Shown here piece after piece: positions 17,612 to 27,616 of a stretch of 64,000 nucleotides of DNA (position 1 is the first letter of the stretch; each line of letters opens with the position of its first letter). The DNA is taken from contig PLWQ01000040.1 of the NCBI GenBank assembly GCA_003165595.1, positions 118,182 through 182,181 on the forward strand. The letters are read 5' to 3'. Under the pieces are notes generated by a model. That model was given only the letters and a program-made list of their open reading frames with translations, had not been told where the DNA came from and made no database searches. Both the position numbers and the translations under genes were made by a program. This stretch comes from Fibrobacterota bacterium (lineage in GTDB: Bacteria; Fibrobacterota; Chitinivibrionia; Chitinivibrionales; FEN-1185).

Positions 17612-17618
17612 AATATAC
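17612..17618 (-). promoter_or_regulatory. putative -10 element for the YXWGXW lipoprotein
   Basis: GTATATT on the minus strand, 44 bp before the GTG start, inside AGAGTATATTATTG. Confidence 0.3.
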
Positions 17619-17764
17619 TCTTTCTTTCCCGAAAAGTCTTTGGCCTTTTCTTGCTTTTGGTTGAGCGCATGAATTGATTTTTAGCGGAACCTCCGGCTCT
17701 TGTCCCGGGCTGGCACCGGCGGCCGACACCATCTGCTGAAACAGGAGTGTTGACAAAATCCACA

Positions 17765-18100
17765 ATGATTTCGTACGACAAGAATCCCGCGCCAACGACA
17801 TCTCACGGAAACCTCGACTCGACCGACGCCGGCCCCCGGCCCCTGTACCGGTATTGCGCGGCCGCCATGCTGTGCGCCGCGCTCGTTGTGAATATCCTGC
17901 TGGTATCGTTCCACTTCCGTACAGAGCAATACTATGCGGACAACGATACCTTCTACTACCTTTCCCTCGCCCGGAGTCTGGTGAAATCCGGCTCGATGAT
18001 CGACAGCACCACGACGCCCCCCCCAACATTTCGGCACTCCTCAGAACGGTATTGTGCTGATTTTCGCCGCGGGCCTCAAACTCGGAATTCCTTTGCGTAA
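17765..18100 (+). CDS. GT-C-like membrane protein, N-terminal part (frameshifted)
   Basis: The reading frame carries TM1 and the loop 'YADNDTFYYLSLARSLVKSG' (acidic motif after TM1, as in GT-C enzymes), then loses sense after the C8 tract at 18017-18024. Skipping one position in the tract restores 'QHFGTPQNGIVLIFAAGLK', which joins the next frame without a gap. The two frames are therefore one gene of about 490 codons. Either the assembly has a homopolymer error or the tract switches the gene on and off. An ATG at 17765 is the likely start. Confidence 0.65.
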   Translation: MISYDKNPAPTTSHGNLDSTDAGPRPLYRYCAAAMLCAALVVNILLVSFHFRTEQYYADNDTFYYLSLARSLVKSGSMIDSTTTPPPTFRHSSERYCADFRRGPQTRNSFA

Positions 18101-19253
18101 ACTTCCCCTCGTCGTGAGCATCCTGATGCTGGGTCTGTTCTACGTGTCTCTTCCATTCCTGTACAGCCTTGGCAAGAAGCTTGGCCTGCACAATCCGGCG
18201 GCGCGGATGGCGCCCGTGTGTATGGCGCTGGTTTCCTATGAGTATTGCATGCGGTCGTGGCTTCCGGTGAACGACGGGTTCTTCCACGCGCTTCTGCCGG
18301 TTGTGCTGTTGCTGTATGTGCGATTGTTTTTTGACGCCGCGCCGTCCCGCGCTCGATGGCGGGACCTGGCCTGCGCAACGCTGTTGTCAATTACCCTCCT
18401 GGAATTCCGGGTGCAGTTCATTGTGGTTCTCGGGTGCACCGTGCTGTGCGCCTTGGCCTTTGCCGTTGCCTATCCCTCGCGTTACCGTTTCCCGAAATCC
18501 TTCTTGGCGCTTGCGGCAATAACCATGCTCTTCTACCTGGTTCCCTATATGCTCACTCGGGGCGAGATAGGTGACGGGGTCAGGTATGCGGCCGGAATGA
18601 TCTTTTCTCACGGGTTCCAGAAACTTCTCACCTTTTTTGACTGGACCTTTGTCTTCTGGGTTGCAACACCCTTTCTCCTTGTTCCTGCCGCAAAAGCCGC
18701 CGACCACAAAGTGATTTTCGTGTGGGCGCTGTGCACGTGCTCGTTCGCTTTTGTCGTGCTTCTCCCTTACGAAATGTCGTTCTTCAGGTATGCTGCCTTT
18801 ATCTTCCCGGTGATGTTTATACTTATCAGCAAGCCTTTGCAAACGCGCTACGTGGGACTCGCGCTGATAGCGGTTATGGCCTGCAATTCGCTGTTCAACG
18901 CCACCCGCGCCCCGACGCTGTCCACGCGCGCGCAATTCGTCCGGTACATCGATCGCACAAACGTGCGCCTCGACGACCGGAAGGGAATCCTCCTCAACGA
19001 CATAGCCGTACGGGACTTCTGGTACTTCCTGGGCAAACCCTCGTTTAGAGGCCACCTCGACTGGGCCACGGTCACCGGCGAAGATTCAACCGTTTTTGTT
19101 GCCGGCCCGGACTATTTCGTCGCGGACAGGGAGCGGGAAATTGCCGAATTGGCGCGCGGCCAGGGCTCGCATCTGGAAAGTCAACTTCTCACGCCGGATT
19201 ACCACGATATGGCGGGGGACAAGCTGGTGCGGGTGCGGGTTCACCGTGACTGA
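18054..19253 (+). CDS. GT-C-like membrane protein, C-terminal part (frameshifted)
   Basis: Continuation of the preceding frame: about eight transmembrane helices up to residue 270, then a soluble domain of about 120 residues. The helix pattern and the small C-terminal domain parallel the GT-C-like protein at 9281-10681, so the two are probably distant paralogues acting on lipid-linked sugars. The predicted start inside this frame has no ribosome-binding site, which supports fusion with the upstream part. Confidence 0.65.
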   Translation: MLIFAAGLKLGIPLRKLPLVVSILMLGLFYVSLPFLYSLGKKLGLHNPAARMAPVCMALVSYEYCMRSWLPVNDGFFHALLPVVLLLYVRLFFDAAPSRARWRDLACATLLSITLLEFRVQFIVVLGCTVLCALAFAVAYPSRYRFPKSFLALAAITMLFYLVPYMLTRGEIGDGVRYAAGMIFSHGFQKLLTFFDWTFVFWVATPFLLVPAAKAADHKVIFVWALCTCSFAFVVLLPYEMSFFRYAAFIFPVMFILISKPLQTRYVGLALIAVMACNSLFNATRAPTLSTRAQFVRYIDRTNVRLDDRKGILLNDIAVRDFWYFLGKPSFRGHLDWATVTGEDSTVFVAGPDYFVADREREIAELARGQGSHLESQLLTPDYHDMAGDKLVRVRVHRD

Positions 19254-19313
19254 ACGGTGAACCCGACGAATCGCATGCGTCAAGGCTGGTTGAAAAGCCG
19301 CTGGCCGGGGGAG

Positions 19314-19991
19314 TTACCTTCTGTATCTGTGGTAGGCGTCTCTTCCCCGAACCAGAAACGAGAACGTGAGGCCGACCTCCGCGCCGTTCCCGAGGTATGA
19401 GGCGTCGAAACTTTCGTAGGGCGTTCGGACTGCCCTGGTGGCAATGTCGAACACGTAGCGCAGGGCCAGGTCCACACTGAGCGAAACCCTCCGGGGCATG
19501 TTGAAATTGACGCCGCTCACCACGCCGAGCGCGCCATTAAACGAGAGTATTCCACTGCCGGAGGCGTCGGATTCATCAAGGACAAAGAACCCTTGCTGCG
19601 GCCCAAGCCACCAGCGCAGGCCCGGCGCCTGAATCAATGCAAAACCGAAATCGTTGAGCCAGTTGAAGCGGACCCCGGAAAAATAGTACAACGGCCCCGA
19701 AGCGTCCGCCACGTTATCTGCAACACCCTCTGCGCCGATATTGATCCTGTAATTGAACAGAGACTTGCCGGCCACGTCGTTATCGAAAACAAACCCACCG
19801 CCCAACCGTGTTCTTGCATACGTCAGGTCGGGAAGATCGGTTCGTGATGCATCGTTTCCCGAATATCCGCCTTCGCCGTATCCAGTGGAAGCGTAGAAAC
19901 CAACGCCCGCGGCCATGGCGCCTGGCGGTATCAGAAAAAGCGCGCAGGTGAGAATAATGGTGATCTTCGATGAAAGATTATGAGCGGTCAT
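19314..19991 (-). CDS. predicted outer-membrane barrel protein
   Basis: 225 residues. Signal peptide about 1-27 ('PPGAMA-AG'); the mature part is a succession of amphipathic strands ('RTRLGGGFVFDND', 'LYYFSGVRFNWL', 'LSVDLALRYVFD', 'GAEVGLTFSFLV') like an eight-strand OmpW/OmpX-size barrel. The end is basic. Function unknown. Confidence 0.68.
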   Translation of the reverse strand: MTAHNLSSKITIILTCALFLIPPGAMAAGVGFYASTGYGEGGYSGNDASRTDLPDLTYARTRLGGGFVFDNDVAGKSLFNYRINIGAEGVADNVADASGPLYYFSGVRFNWLNDFGFALIQAPGLRWWLGPQQGFFVLDESDASGSGILSFNGALGVVSGVNFNMPRRVSLSVDLALRYVFDIATRAVRTPYESFDASYLGNGAEVGLTFSFLVRGRDAYHRYRR

Positions 19992-20392
19992 TGGTGGTCC
20001 AGGTGAAAGTGTTCTCCGGTGCCGCCTCTTGCGGGCGGATGCGCCGGGCGAAGAAACCGAATATTTAATATAAACGGCGACAGGCCGGGTGCAAAGGACA
20101 TCGAGGACTTATGTTGCCGCAACAATATACACATGGAATAGGGCGTTGCCCGCTCTCCGGGACCAGTTATAACACGCCCTTGCTATTGAGAGGTTTCCTT
20201 AACCCTAGTGCTTTCCCGGATCGACCAACCAGGTCGATTTGATTGGCATTAGATAGAGGCTCCGGCCCGTTTGAACCAAACGCAATGTTTCAGCGACAAT
20301 TGCTTTAGAGTATCAACCGGCCGCGTTTTCATCATCGCCCAGTCAATAATCCAAAGTCGAAGGCCGCCGTCTTTAACCCAAAGGTGGTTCCC
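19992..20392. other. divergent intergenic region with putative regulatory sites
   Basis: It separates the barrel gene (minus) from the VIT-domain gene (plus). A GTATATT motif on the minus strand (20124-20130) is a candidate -10 for the barrel gene. A perfect inverted repeat ATCGACC-AACCA-GGTCGAT (20220-20238) could be an operator. No coding frame. Confidence 0.4.
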
Positions 20393-22819
20393 ATGAACAA
20401 GCTGTGCAGTCTAGTATCCGCAGTTCTTCTCCTGGTTGCCGCGTCTCATGCCATCGGTTTACAGCACGGAGTTTTTAGAAGCCAATCCACGCAAGGGGCC
20501 CAGTGGCAGGGAACAGCCACAATCACCAGTGAAAAATTCGATATCACCGTGTATCCCGATTATCTCGATGTTGATCTGGAATGGGTCTTTAAGGTCGGCG
20601 GCACCCCGCCTGATTCTTTCAAAAATGCCCTGGAGATTGTAGGCAATCTCAACCTCGACGCGCATTCCACGGTGGTCGGCTTGATCACCTGGTACAAGGG
20701 AAAGATTCTGAAAGGTAAACTGAAAACGGATTCAGTTGCAAAGCAGCAATATGAGAATGTGGTCGATCGCAGCGCCGCTTGTCCGCCGCCGCCTCGCGAT
20801 CCGGTCCTTTTTGAATATGGATGGGGTGATGATAACTACTACATCTCGATCTTCCCTGCAACATTTGACTCAACCCGGACTGTTCGCATACGATACCTGA
20901 TTCCCGCTTTTAATGTTAACGGAGTCAATAAGATTGCCTATCCTTACTCATTTACACCCAATCCGATAGTTTCCATTAAGAAAGGACAGGGAGTGGCGAG
21001 TTACGTGATTGAAGCGGATCAGTCGAAAAGACAATTTGTCAATCTTACCCCCGTCGTGCTGGACGCCAATGTGTATTCTTTTGAGGCGTACGGCGGACCA
21101 GCCGGTCAGTCGATTTCTTACATTGTTCCCACTCTCTCGACCCCGGCCAATGGATCGACAATATACAGCGGTTCCTTTTCCACCCCATCCTTCAAGGGAG
21201 AAGTGTGCCATATCACCACAATGACCGCCCAGGAGGCGCTGGCTCAGTCATCGGTTAAAGAAGATTTCGTGATTTTGTGGCGCTGGAACCATCCGAAAAT
21301 TCTCGCTCGATATGCCCGCCAGATCGTTGAACAATCGACCGTGCTCAAGAAATTCCTCGCCACCCTGAGTGCCGCGAACAAACGGGCAGCGTTGATTATT
21401 TCCAAAGAGGGAGAAAGCCCGATCATCTTCCACCTTGACAAACAAGGCGGCACGGAATTCAACCGCATGGTTGCCTGCCTTGATTCGTTGGGCGGCCAAA
21501 CGGTTGTCGATCCGCCGATGAGCACCACCTACAAGCAGTTGAATGTCTCTTTTGACGCCGCCCAGGAACTGCAGGAATTCAACGCGGCGGTTCAGGCAGC
21601 ATTGAATCTTTTTGAAAAGGATGTTGTGCCGCTCAAGCACCTGTTGATCCTTACGGCCGGCCCGATGGTGATTTCGAACTATTCCTCAGCCCAGAATACT
21701 CCCTGGGATTCAACCATCGATGTCGCTATGCTCAGCACCTACCTTAACGAAAAGGAAATCGACGCGTCGGTTACCATGTCCGTTGAGCAGGCATACTGGC
21801 CGGGAGCCGACATCGGGGGGTTCATACAAAACAACTACTCGCGAATAAGTGTTCTTGCCACCGTGGGAAACGGCGTCGACACCGGCAACATTCAGGTCCT
21901 GCCGTTTGGTGCGTCGGGCTCAACATACTCTTCGAGAGTGCAGACCACCGAAATGCATTTGTATAGCGACCAACCGCTTATCAAGAAAATAAACTGGACT
22001 ATTTTGCAAGGGGCAAACCTGGTTGCGGAGTTTTCCGAATCGCCCCGGGTCGCAAAGATTTCCGACGGAATGCAGTACGCCCGATTGATCGGCTCGTCAT
22101 CGTACCTGGTTCCCCTTGCCGCGCAAATGCCGACCTCGATAGCGTCAAAGGTAGGCTTTATTGACAAGAAATACTCAATCGTTGCCCTTGAGGAGGACTC
22201 ACTGCCGGCATCCATTGCACGCCTCTATGAAAATCACGGCGTACCCGAGCTCGCGCCGGGCGATATTCTCGCTTCCAGCGATGAGCACCTGGAGCCGGTT
22301 GCGCAATGGCTCACCGATCATCCGCCGCAGCAGATGAACAATGACGTAGGCGGAATTGTGGTTTGGAACATTCTTATGCCTGTTGTGGCACGCGCTGTTG
22401 ACGATTTTGCTGCCGGAGCAGCGGTTCCCAATGCCGACCCTGTGGCCGCAAATCAAGCGGTCCGCATGGCGCCGCCGCTGGAGGCGATTTATACCACGAG
22501 CTCCACCGAATATCCGGACTACAGCGATGCGCTTGTCGCCGTTAAAACCGGATTGCCGTATGCAACATCAACCAGCGCTGACGTTGTAACCCTCAAAAAT
22601 GGTTTTCTGGTTGTCAATGTGGGAAGTCTCAAAGTAGACAATGGCAAGCCGGTGATGGTCTCGCTGTTCGATTGTTTCGGCCGAACCGTCGGGCATTGGA
22701 GCGTTTCCGTTGCGCAAAGCCGCATGATCCCCTTGCCCGCGCGGCTTGCGCACGGAGTCTACATGGCTCGGATTACGTGCGGGACGACGATGATTGTGAG
22801 GCCGGTAGCGATAAGATAA
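20393..22819 (+). CDS. secreted VIT-domain protein with FlgD/T9SS-like C-terminal domain
   Basis: 808 residues. Signal peptide 1-21. The N-terminal 230 residues match the VIT pattern of inter-alpha-trypsin inhibitor heavy chains: a predicted beta sandwich, a segment like 'KQQYENVVDRSAACPPPPRDP', then 'LFEYGWGDDNYYISIFPATFDS' and 'VRIRYLIP'. The central part is alpha/beta and could be a degenerate von Willebrand A-like fold; a DxSxS MIDAS motif is not evident. The last 75 residues ('VMVSLFDCFGRTVGHW', 'HGVYMARIT') are the sorting module. AAAGGTGG supports the ATG at 20393. Likely a surface-exposed structural or adhesive protein. Confidence 0.7.
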   Translation: MNKLCSLVSAVLLLVAASHAIGLQHGVFRSQSTQGAQWQGTATITSEKFDITVYPDYLDVDLEWVFKVGGTPPDSFKNALEIVGNLNLDAHSTVVGLITWYKGKILKGKLKTDSVAKQQYENVVDRSAACPPPPRDPVLFEYGWGDDNYYISIFPATFDSTRTVRIRYLIPAFNVNGVNKIAYPYSFTPNPIVSIKKGQGVASYVIEADQSKRQFVNLTPVVLDANVYSFEAYGGPAGQSISYIVPTLSTPANGSTIYSGSFSTPSFKGEVCHITTMTAQEALAQSSVKEDFVILWRWNHPKILARYARQIVEQSTVLKKFLATLSAANKRAALIISKEGESPIIFHLDKQGGTEFNRMVACLDSLGGQTVVDPPMSTTYKQLNVSFDAAQELQEFNAAVQAALNLFEKDVVPLKHLLILTAGPMVISNYSSAQNTPWDSTIDVAMLSTYLNEKEIDASVTMSVEQAYWPGADIGGFIQNNYSRISVLATVGNGVDTGNIQVLPFGASGSTYSSRVQTTEMHLYSDQPLIKKINWTILQGANLVAEFSESPRVAKISDGMQYARLIGSSSYLVPLAAQMPTSIASKVGFIDKKYSIVALEEDSLPASIARLYENHGVPELAPGDILASSDEHLEPVAQWLTDHPPQQMNNDVGGIVVWNILMPVVARAVDDFAAGAAVPNADPVAANQAVRMAPPLEAIYTTSSTEYPDYSDALVAVKTGLPYATSTSADVVTLKNGFLVVNVGSLKVDNGKPVMVSLFDCFGRTVGHWSVSVAQSRMIPLPARLAHGVYMARITCGTTMIVRPVAIR

Positions 22820-23340
22820 TATGGTTGTACTGAATTGATATGGTGTCACCTGACAATTAGCAAATAAACTAAAGGGAACCTCTAGAAATTGCCTCAATGT
22901 CATTGCGAGGAGCGAAGCGACGCGGCACCACGACTTTGACCGCATACAACCCTACAGGAGTAGCCGCGTCCGCGAATCTCCCGTAATTCATCACAAAAAC
23001 GCGAGATTGCTTCGCTTCGCTCGCAATGACAAAACGCTTCCTGTTTTCTTCCCGCTTCACGCCGCTCGCTACGGTTACTACCTCGCATACGTAGAAGAAC
23101 TGGCTTGTGAGTCGTCGCCAGCCGTCCTTCCGCATCATCTTTCGCTGCGCTTTCCTTGATTTTGCCTCGTTTGGAAATCTGTGGTGACTTTTCGCGCGCT
23201 GCCGCCACTGGTTGCCGGCTCATCGATGTCGGCTGATGAAAGGCCACGCCGAAATACATGGAAAAAGACCGCAATTAATGATATGCTTTCTTGTCTCAAA
23301 AGGTTTCGGACAAGAGCGCGGAAAGCAGCGGGGGCGCGGC
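22820..23340. other. intergenic region occupied mostly by a repeat element
   Basis: About 520 bp before the histidine kinase. The middle is the MITE-like element at 22899-23030; the rest shows no supported gene. The kinase frame is open through part of it, but without a ribosome-binding site. Confidence 0.5.
22899..23030. repeat. MITE-like element carrying dispersed repeat copy 2
   Basis: Terminal inverted repeats GTCATTGCGAGGAGCGAAGC (22899-22918) and TTCGCTTCGCTCGCAATGAC (23011-23030) bound about 130 bp. The interior 22923-22975 is the reverse complement of the core of the 68-bp repeats at 786-853 and 30246-30313 (about 80 percent identical by eye over 50 bp). No transposase inside. The end sequence resembles a short palindromic repeat common in spirochaete-like and other genomes. 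Confidence 0.65.
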
Positions 23341-25749
23341 GTGATTGAATTCCTTAGCCTGTGGGCTTTTCTGTCGGCGCTGCTCAATATTTATTTGGGC
23401 GTGAACATGATCCGGGCCGACCGGAATGCCCTGGCGAACAGGCTGTTTTTTATCATCTGTCTGGGGTGCTCGCTCTGGGCACTCACGTTCATGGTGGGGA
23501 ACTACTCGCCGGACAAGAGCGTCAACTGGATAGCGTACAAGGTGTCGGCGCTCGTCTGGTGCGGCATTCCCGGACTGTTCCTGCAATTCATTCTCGTTCT
23601 CACTCGTCAAAGGACACCGTTTCCAAGATGGGTGGTGCCGGCCGCGGCTGGCGCAATTTCGTCGGTGTTTCTGTACAACGCATGGTTTTCGGTCCTGCTG
23701 TACAGCGATTTCGTGAGAGTACCCTTCGGATGGATAGGAGTTGCTCCCCTCCGCAGCCCCTGGCCGCTCCTCTACTCGGCTTACCTGTTCGTGAGCTTCG
23801 CTACGGGAGTCGTCATGGTGATCCGGTGGGGGAAAAACGCGCCCGACCGGCGAACCAGGCGTCAGAGCGGGATCATCGCCTCAACCATTGCCACGGGCGT
23901 CGCTCTTTCGGGAATGACGGACGTGGTTCTGCCTCTTTTGGGATTTCGAGAGCTGCCGTCGATCGGATCACTCCTGTTCGTCATTTGGACATCCGGAATT
24001 TGGTACGCAAGTTTCAAATACCGTTTTCTCATTACCTCGCCTTCGGTTGTCTTTGATGAAGTGCTGTCGGCCATACGCGACCTGCTGGTCTTCCTGGGTT
24101 CCAACGGCGCTATTGTGCGTGTAAACGCGGAAATGGCCGAAATCCTCGGGCAACCGCCCGAAGCGATCGTCGGCCGCCGTATCGAGTCATTCCTTACTCC
24201 CGTTGACAGATTTCCCGACGAAAAAGATCCGAAACTGTCCGCGAATGCGGCTCTTCTCGACACCTCGGAGCGTCAGATGAGTATGCATGCCCATCGAAGA
24301 TATCTCTGCAAAACCTTCCAGGGCGCCGAGATACCCGTCACCGGCTATATTGCGTCCGTCAATGACCGTTCGGGCGACCCCATAGGAACAATTCTGGTGG
24401 CGCGGGACTTCCGCCCGTCGCTGCACCTGATGCGTGAAATTGACGAACGCGAAAGAGCCGAGGCCGGCCTTGCCGCGGCGCGCGACAACCTCGAGATCAC
24501 GGTGCGCGAGCGCACCAGCCAGCTTGAAGAGGTCAACCAGGACCTTCGCGAGGAAATCGAGGAGCGAAAGCGGGTGGAGGAGTTGCTGAGACAAGCCCAA
24601 AAGATGGAGGTTGTCGGGCAGCTTGCCGGGGGAATCGCTCACGATCTGAACAACCTGCTCACTCCCGTACGGGGCTATTCCGACCTTATCGAAAATGCGT
24701 GCCGGAAAGCGGCGCCCGATTCGCCAGGCAAATTGGACCCCGGCCAAATGCTCCGTTGGGCCACCGGCATCTGCAATTCGGCGCGGCGTGCGGTGGACCT
24801 TGTCCAGAATCTCCTGATCATTTCGAGGAAGGGAGCCCGGCAGGAAACGACGGTCGACTTTCACCAGTTGATCGACGACATCATAGGACTTCTCTCCCAA
24901 GTGATCGACCGCAGCATAAAGGTTACCCGCAGGACAACAACCGCCCGAAGCACGATAATCGCCGACCATTCTCAAATGCACAGCGCGCTCCTCAACCTCG
25001 CCATCAACGCGCGCGACGCCATGCCCTGCGGAGGTTCGCTGTCGTTCGAAACCGACGCCATATTTCCGTCACAGCTTCCGCCCGACGTTTTTGTCAAGCC
25101 GGCTCTGGCCGGCGAATACCTGCGCGTGCAGATCCGCGACACCGGAATCGGAATGTCCGACGAGATCAAGAGGAAGCTGTTCGAACCGTTCTTTACAACA
25201 AAGGAGCCAGGCCATGGAACAGGGCTCGGCTTGGCCGGCGTGTACCGGACCGTGGTGAACAGCGGGGGCGGAATTCGGGTGGAAAGCGCCGCGGGCACCG
25301 GAACATGTTTTACGCTCTATTTCCCTCTGGCTATGGACAGCGTCTGCGGGGTGGCGAAGTCCGAGCAACCCGGAGGCCGGTCGTCGAAGAAGAACATACT
25401 GGTTGTTGACGACGAGGAATTAATACGGGAGATGCTCATGGATATGCTGTCGGAAGAGGGGTATTCCGTGGTCACAAAGAACGACGGCCGCGAAGCGCTC
25501 GACTATTTCTCCAACGGGTTTCCGGCCATAGATCTGGTTATCTGCGATCTAAATATGCCCCGCATGGGCGGCGGCGAAATGATAGACCAGTTGAGGCTGC
25601 TGCGGCCCGACCTCAAATTCATCGTGCTCACCGGTTGCGGCGTCGAAGAAAAAATTTCCAAGGTGTCGGCTCTCGAAGGCCTTCGCCGCCTCAACAAGCC
25701 GTTCGGAGTGGAGGCCCTGCTTTCTTCAGTCACTCAGGAGCTTTCGTAG
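23341..25749 (+). CDS. membrane-bound hybrid histidine kinase (7TM-PAS-HisKA-HATPase-REC)
   Basis: About 802 residues from a GTG at 23341, where the first transmembrane helix begins; longer frames lack a ribosome-binding site. Residues about 1-230 form a seven-helix sensor (HisK_7TM-like), then a PAS domain (about 240-360) and a coiled coil. Next is HisKA with 'GGIAHDLNNLLTPV' (phospho-accepting His about 434), then HATPase with 'NLAINARDAM', 'DTGIGM' and 'GTGLGLAGVY'. A receiver domain ends the protein, with 'LVVDDEELIREML' and the phosphorylatable Asp in 'VICDLNMPRMGG' (about 736), then 'LNKPF'. An NtrB-like H-box and a fused receiver suggest a phosphorelay; no separate output regulator is next to it. 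Confidence 0.9.
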   Translation: MIEFLSLWAFLSALLNIYLGVNMIRADRNALANRLFFIICLGCSLWALTFMVGNYSPDKSVNWIAYKVSALVWCGIPGLFLQFILVLTRQRTPFPRWVVPAAAGAISSVFLYNAWFSVLLYSDFVRVPFGWIGVAPLRSPWPLLYSAYLFVSFATGVVMVIRWGKNAPDRRTRRQSGIIASTIATGVALSGMTDVVLPLLGFRELPSIGSLLFVIWTSGIWYASFKYRFLITSPSVVFDEVLSAIRDLLVFLGSNGAIVRVNAEMAEILGQPPEAIVGRRIESFLTPVDRFPDEKDPKLSANAALLDTSERQMSMHAHRRYLCKTFQGAEIPVTGYIASVNDRSGDPIGTILVARDFRPSLHLMREIDERERAEAGLAAARDNLEITVRERTSQLEEVNQDLREEIEERKRVEELLRQAQKMEVVGQLAGGIAHDLNNLLTPVRGYSDLIENACRKAAPDSPGKLDPGQMLRWATGICNSARRAVDLVQNLLIISRKGARQETTVDFHQLIDDIIGLLSQVIDRSIKVTRRTTTARSTIIADHSQMHSALLNLAINARDAMPCGGSLSFETDAIFPSQLPPDVFVKPALAGEYLRVQIRDTGIGMSDEIKRKLFEPFFTTKEPGHGTGLGLAGVYRTVVNSGGGIRVESAAGTGTCFTLYFPLAMDSVCGVAKSEQPGGRSSKKNILVVDDEELIREMLMDMLSEEGYSVVTKNDGREALDYFSNGFPAIDLVICDLNMPRMGGGEMIDQLRLLRPDLKFIVLTGCGVEEKISKVSALEGLRRLNKPFGVEALLSSVTQELS

Positions 25750-25915
25750 AATCGCAAGGTTGATTTTCCCCTCGTCATGACAATACCCTCTGGACTCGTC
25801 TGATGTCCATAGTATATCTTTTTACACCAGCCCGCTCCCGAAATGTCTCAAAGACACCTATAAGCTCAGCAAATGTCCATCAGCCATGAAGAACCAATCC
25901 AGAGGAGAGAGAACA

Positions 25916-27616
25916 ATGGGGAAGCAAAGCAACTATTCGTTGGGTAGGTTCACTGCGACTTTTGTCATCTTGATATTTGGTACAGTTTTCTTGCTTGCCG
26001 GTTGTGGAGGAAATTCCGGTGTCGGCCCAGGCGGTTCATCTTCGTACACCGTAACCTACAACGGCAATGGCAATACGAGCGGCAGTGTCCCGAGCAATCC
26101 AACCACGTACAAACAGGGCGAGACTGTTACCGTGCTTGGCAGTACCGGCCTTGTGAAAACCGGGTATTATTTCAATGGCTGGAACACCCTGGCCAACGGG
26201 TCGGGAACGACCTATACGGCGGGTGAGACCTTCACGATGGGCACGGCAAATGTCACCTTGTATGCCACATGGACCGCAGGCGCCAGCGGCTACTCCATAG
26301 TCTACAATAGCAACGGCGGTACCGGCAGCGTCCCGGTTGATTCAAACAGGTATGGGGCGGGGCAGACCGTTACGGTCCTCGGGAATTCCGGTGGCCTAAC
26401 CTTTGCGGGATATTCCTTTGTGGGATGGCAGACCAAGGATGACGGATCCGGGACAACCTATGCGCAGGGCAAGACTTTTACAACGGGCGCGGCAAACGAT
26501 ACCCTGTATGCATTGTGGGCGGGCGGTTATGCTTACACGGCGAATCACCAGGGGGGTTATGGCGGCAGCATCTCTCAGTATACGATCGGCCCCAATGGCG
26601 CGCTCACACCCATGTTCACACCAAGTGTCTCGACAGGAGGGAACGATCCCAGATACATTGCGGTTGACCCGCTTGGCAAATACATCTACGTATCGAACAT
26701 AACAAGCAACACCGTATCTCAGTTCACAATCGGCCCGGATGGATCGCTCACCGCAATGTCCACGCCTACTGTCCTGATGGGGGACGTTACCGGCGGCAAG
26801 TTGTACTATCCTTCCGGCATTGCGGTCCACCCCACCAGCGGGTATGCGTACGTTACGCTTCAGCAAAAGGGCATTGTTAATCAGTATTCGATCGCCGCGG
26901 ACGGGAAGCTCTCGGCATTAACTCCGCCAACAGTATCGTCGGATACGGGGAATGCGAGTAATGCTCCCGTCTCCATCGCTATCGACCCCTCGGGCAAGTG
27001 GGCCTACGTTGCGGACGGCGGCAGCAACGCCATCTCTCAGTACGCAATCGGCGCGGATGGGACGCTCTCGCCATTGACCCCGTTCGTGGTCGCCACGGGA
27101 GGGAAAACCGGTTCAGGGACCGCATTCGACGTCAAGATCGCCTCGACTTCCTCGGGAGGGTATGTCTACGTTGTAAACTATTTTGACGCCACCGTTTCTC
27201 AGTACAGTGTCAACCCGACAACCGGAATGCTCTCACAACTGACCCCGTTTACCGTCCCGGCGGGGGGGACGTACGCTCTTTCCATCGCGATCCACCCCAC
27301 CGGCAAGTTCGCGTATGTCACTATTTTGGCCGCAACGGCAGACGCGGTCGTCGCTCAGTTCACTATCGACCAGGGCACCGGGGAGCTCACGGCAATGGCA
27401 CCGCCCACGGTTTCGGCAGGCGGGGCGGGCACCGCAGTCATTACGGTGGAAGCCTCGGGCAAGTACGCTTATGCAACGAGCGGCGAAAGCGGCTGGGGCA
27501 GTACCTCGGTCGCTCAGTACACCATCGACCAAACGACCGGGGCGCTTACCCTCATGAACAATGCATCGGTCCTGTCGGGAGATGGACCAAGCGGCATTGT
27601 TACCGTGGGGAAATAG
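25916..27616 (+). CDS. lipoprotein with InlB/Listeria-Bacteroides repeats and lactonase-like beta-propeller
   Basis: 566 residues. AGAGGAGAG supports the ATG at 25916. A lipoprotein signal ends 'FLLAGC'. Two repeats of the InlB B-repeat/Flg_new type follow (about residues 43-125 and 125-205), each with 'Y..GETVTV' or 'GQTVTV' and 'F.GW.T...GSGTTY'. The rest (about 210-566) is a propeller of seven or so blades with 'G.YAY..N....VSQY.I...G.LT.M' repeats, like 6-phosphogluconolactonase/YncE-type proteins. No catalytic residues are assigned; the domain mix suggests a surface-binding rather than metabolic role. Confidence 0.82.
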   Translation: MGKQSNYSLGRFTATFVILIFGTVFLLAGCGGNSGVGPGGSSSYTVTYNGNGNTSGSVPSNPTTYKQGETVTVLGSTGLVKTGYYFNGWNTLANGSGTTYTAGETFTMGTANVTLYATWTAGASGYSIVYNSNGGTGSVPVDSNRYGAGQTVTVLGNSGGLTFAGYSFVGWQTKDDGSGTTYAQGKTFTTGAANDTLYALWAGGYAYTANHQGGYGGSISQYTIGPNGALTPMFTPSVSTGGNDPRYIAVDPLGKYIYVSNITSNTVSQFTIGPDGSLTAMSTPTVLMGDVTGGKLYYPSGIAVHPTSGYAYVTLQQKGIVNQYSIAADGKLSALTPPTVSSDTGNASNAPVSIAIDPSGKWAYVADGGSNAISQYAIGADGTLSPLTPFVVATGGKTGSGTAFDVKIASTSSGGYVYVVNYFDATVSQYSVNPTTGMLSQLTPFTVPAGGTYALSIAIHPTGKFAYVTILAATADAVVAQFTIDQGTGELTAMAPPTVSAGGAGTAVITVEASGKYAYATSGESGWGSTSVAQYTIDQTTGALTLMNNASVLSGDGPSGIVTVGK

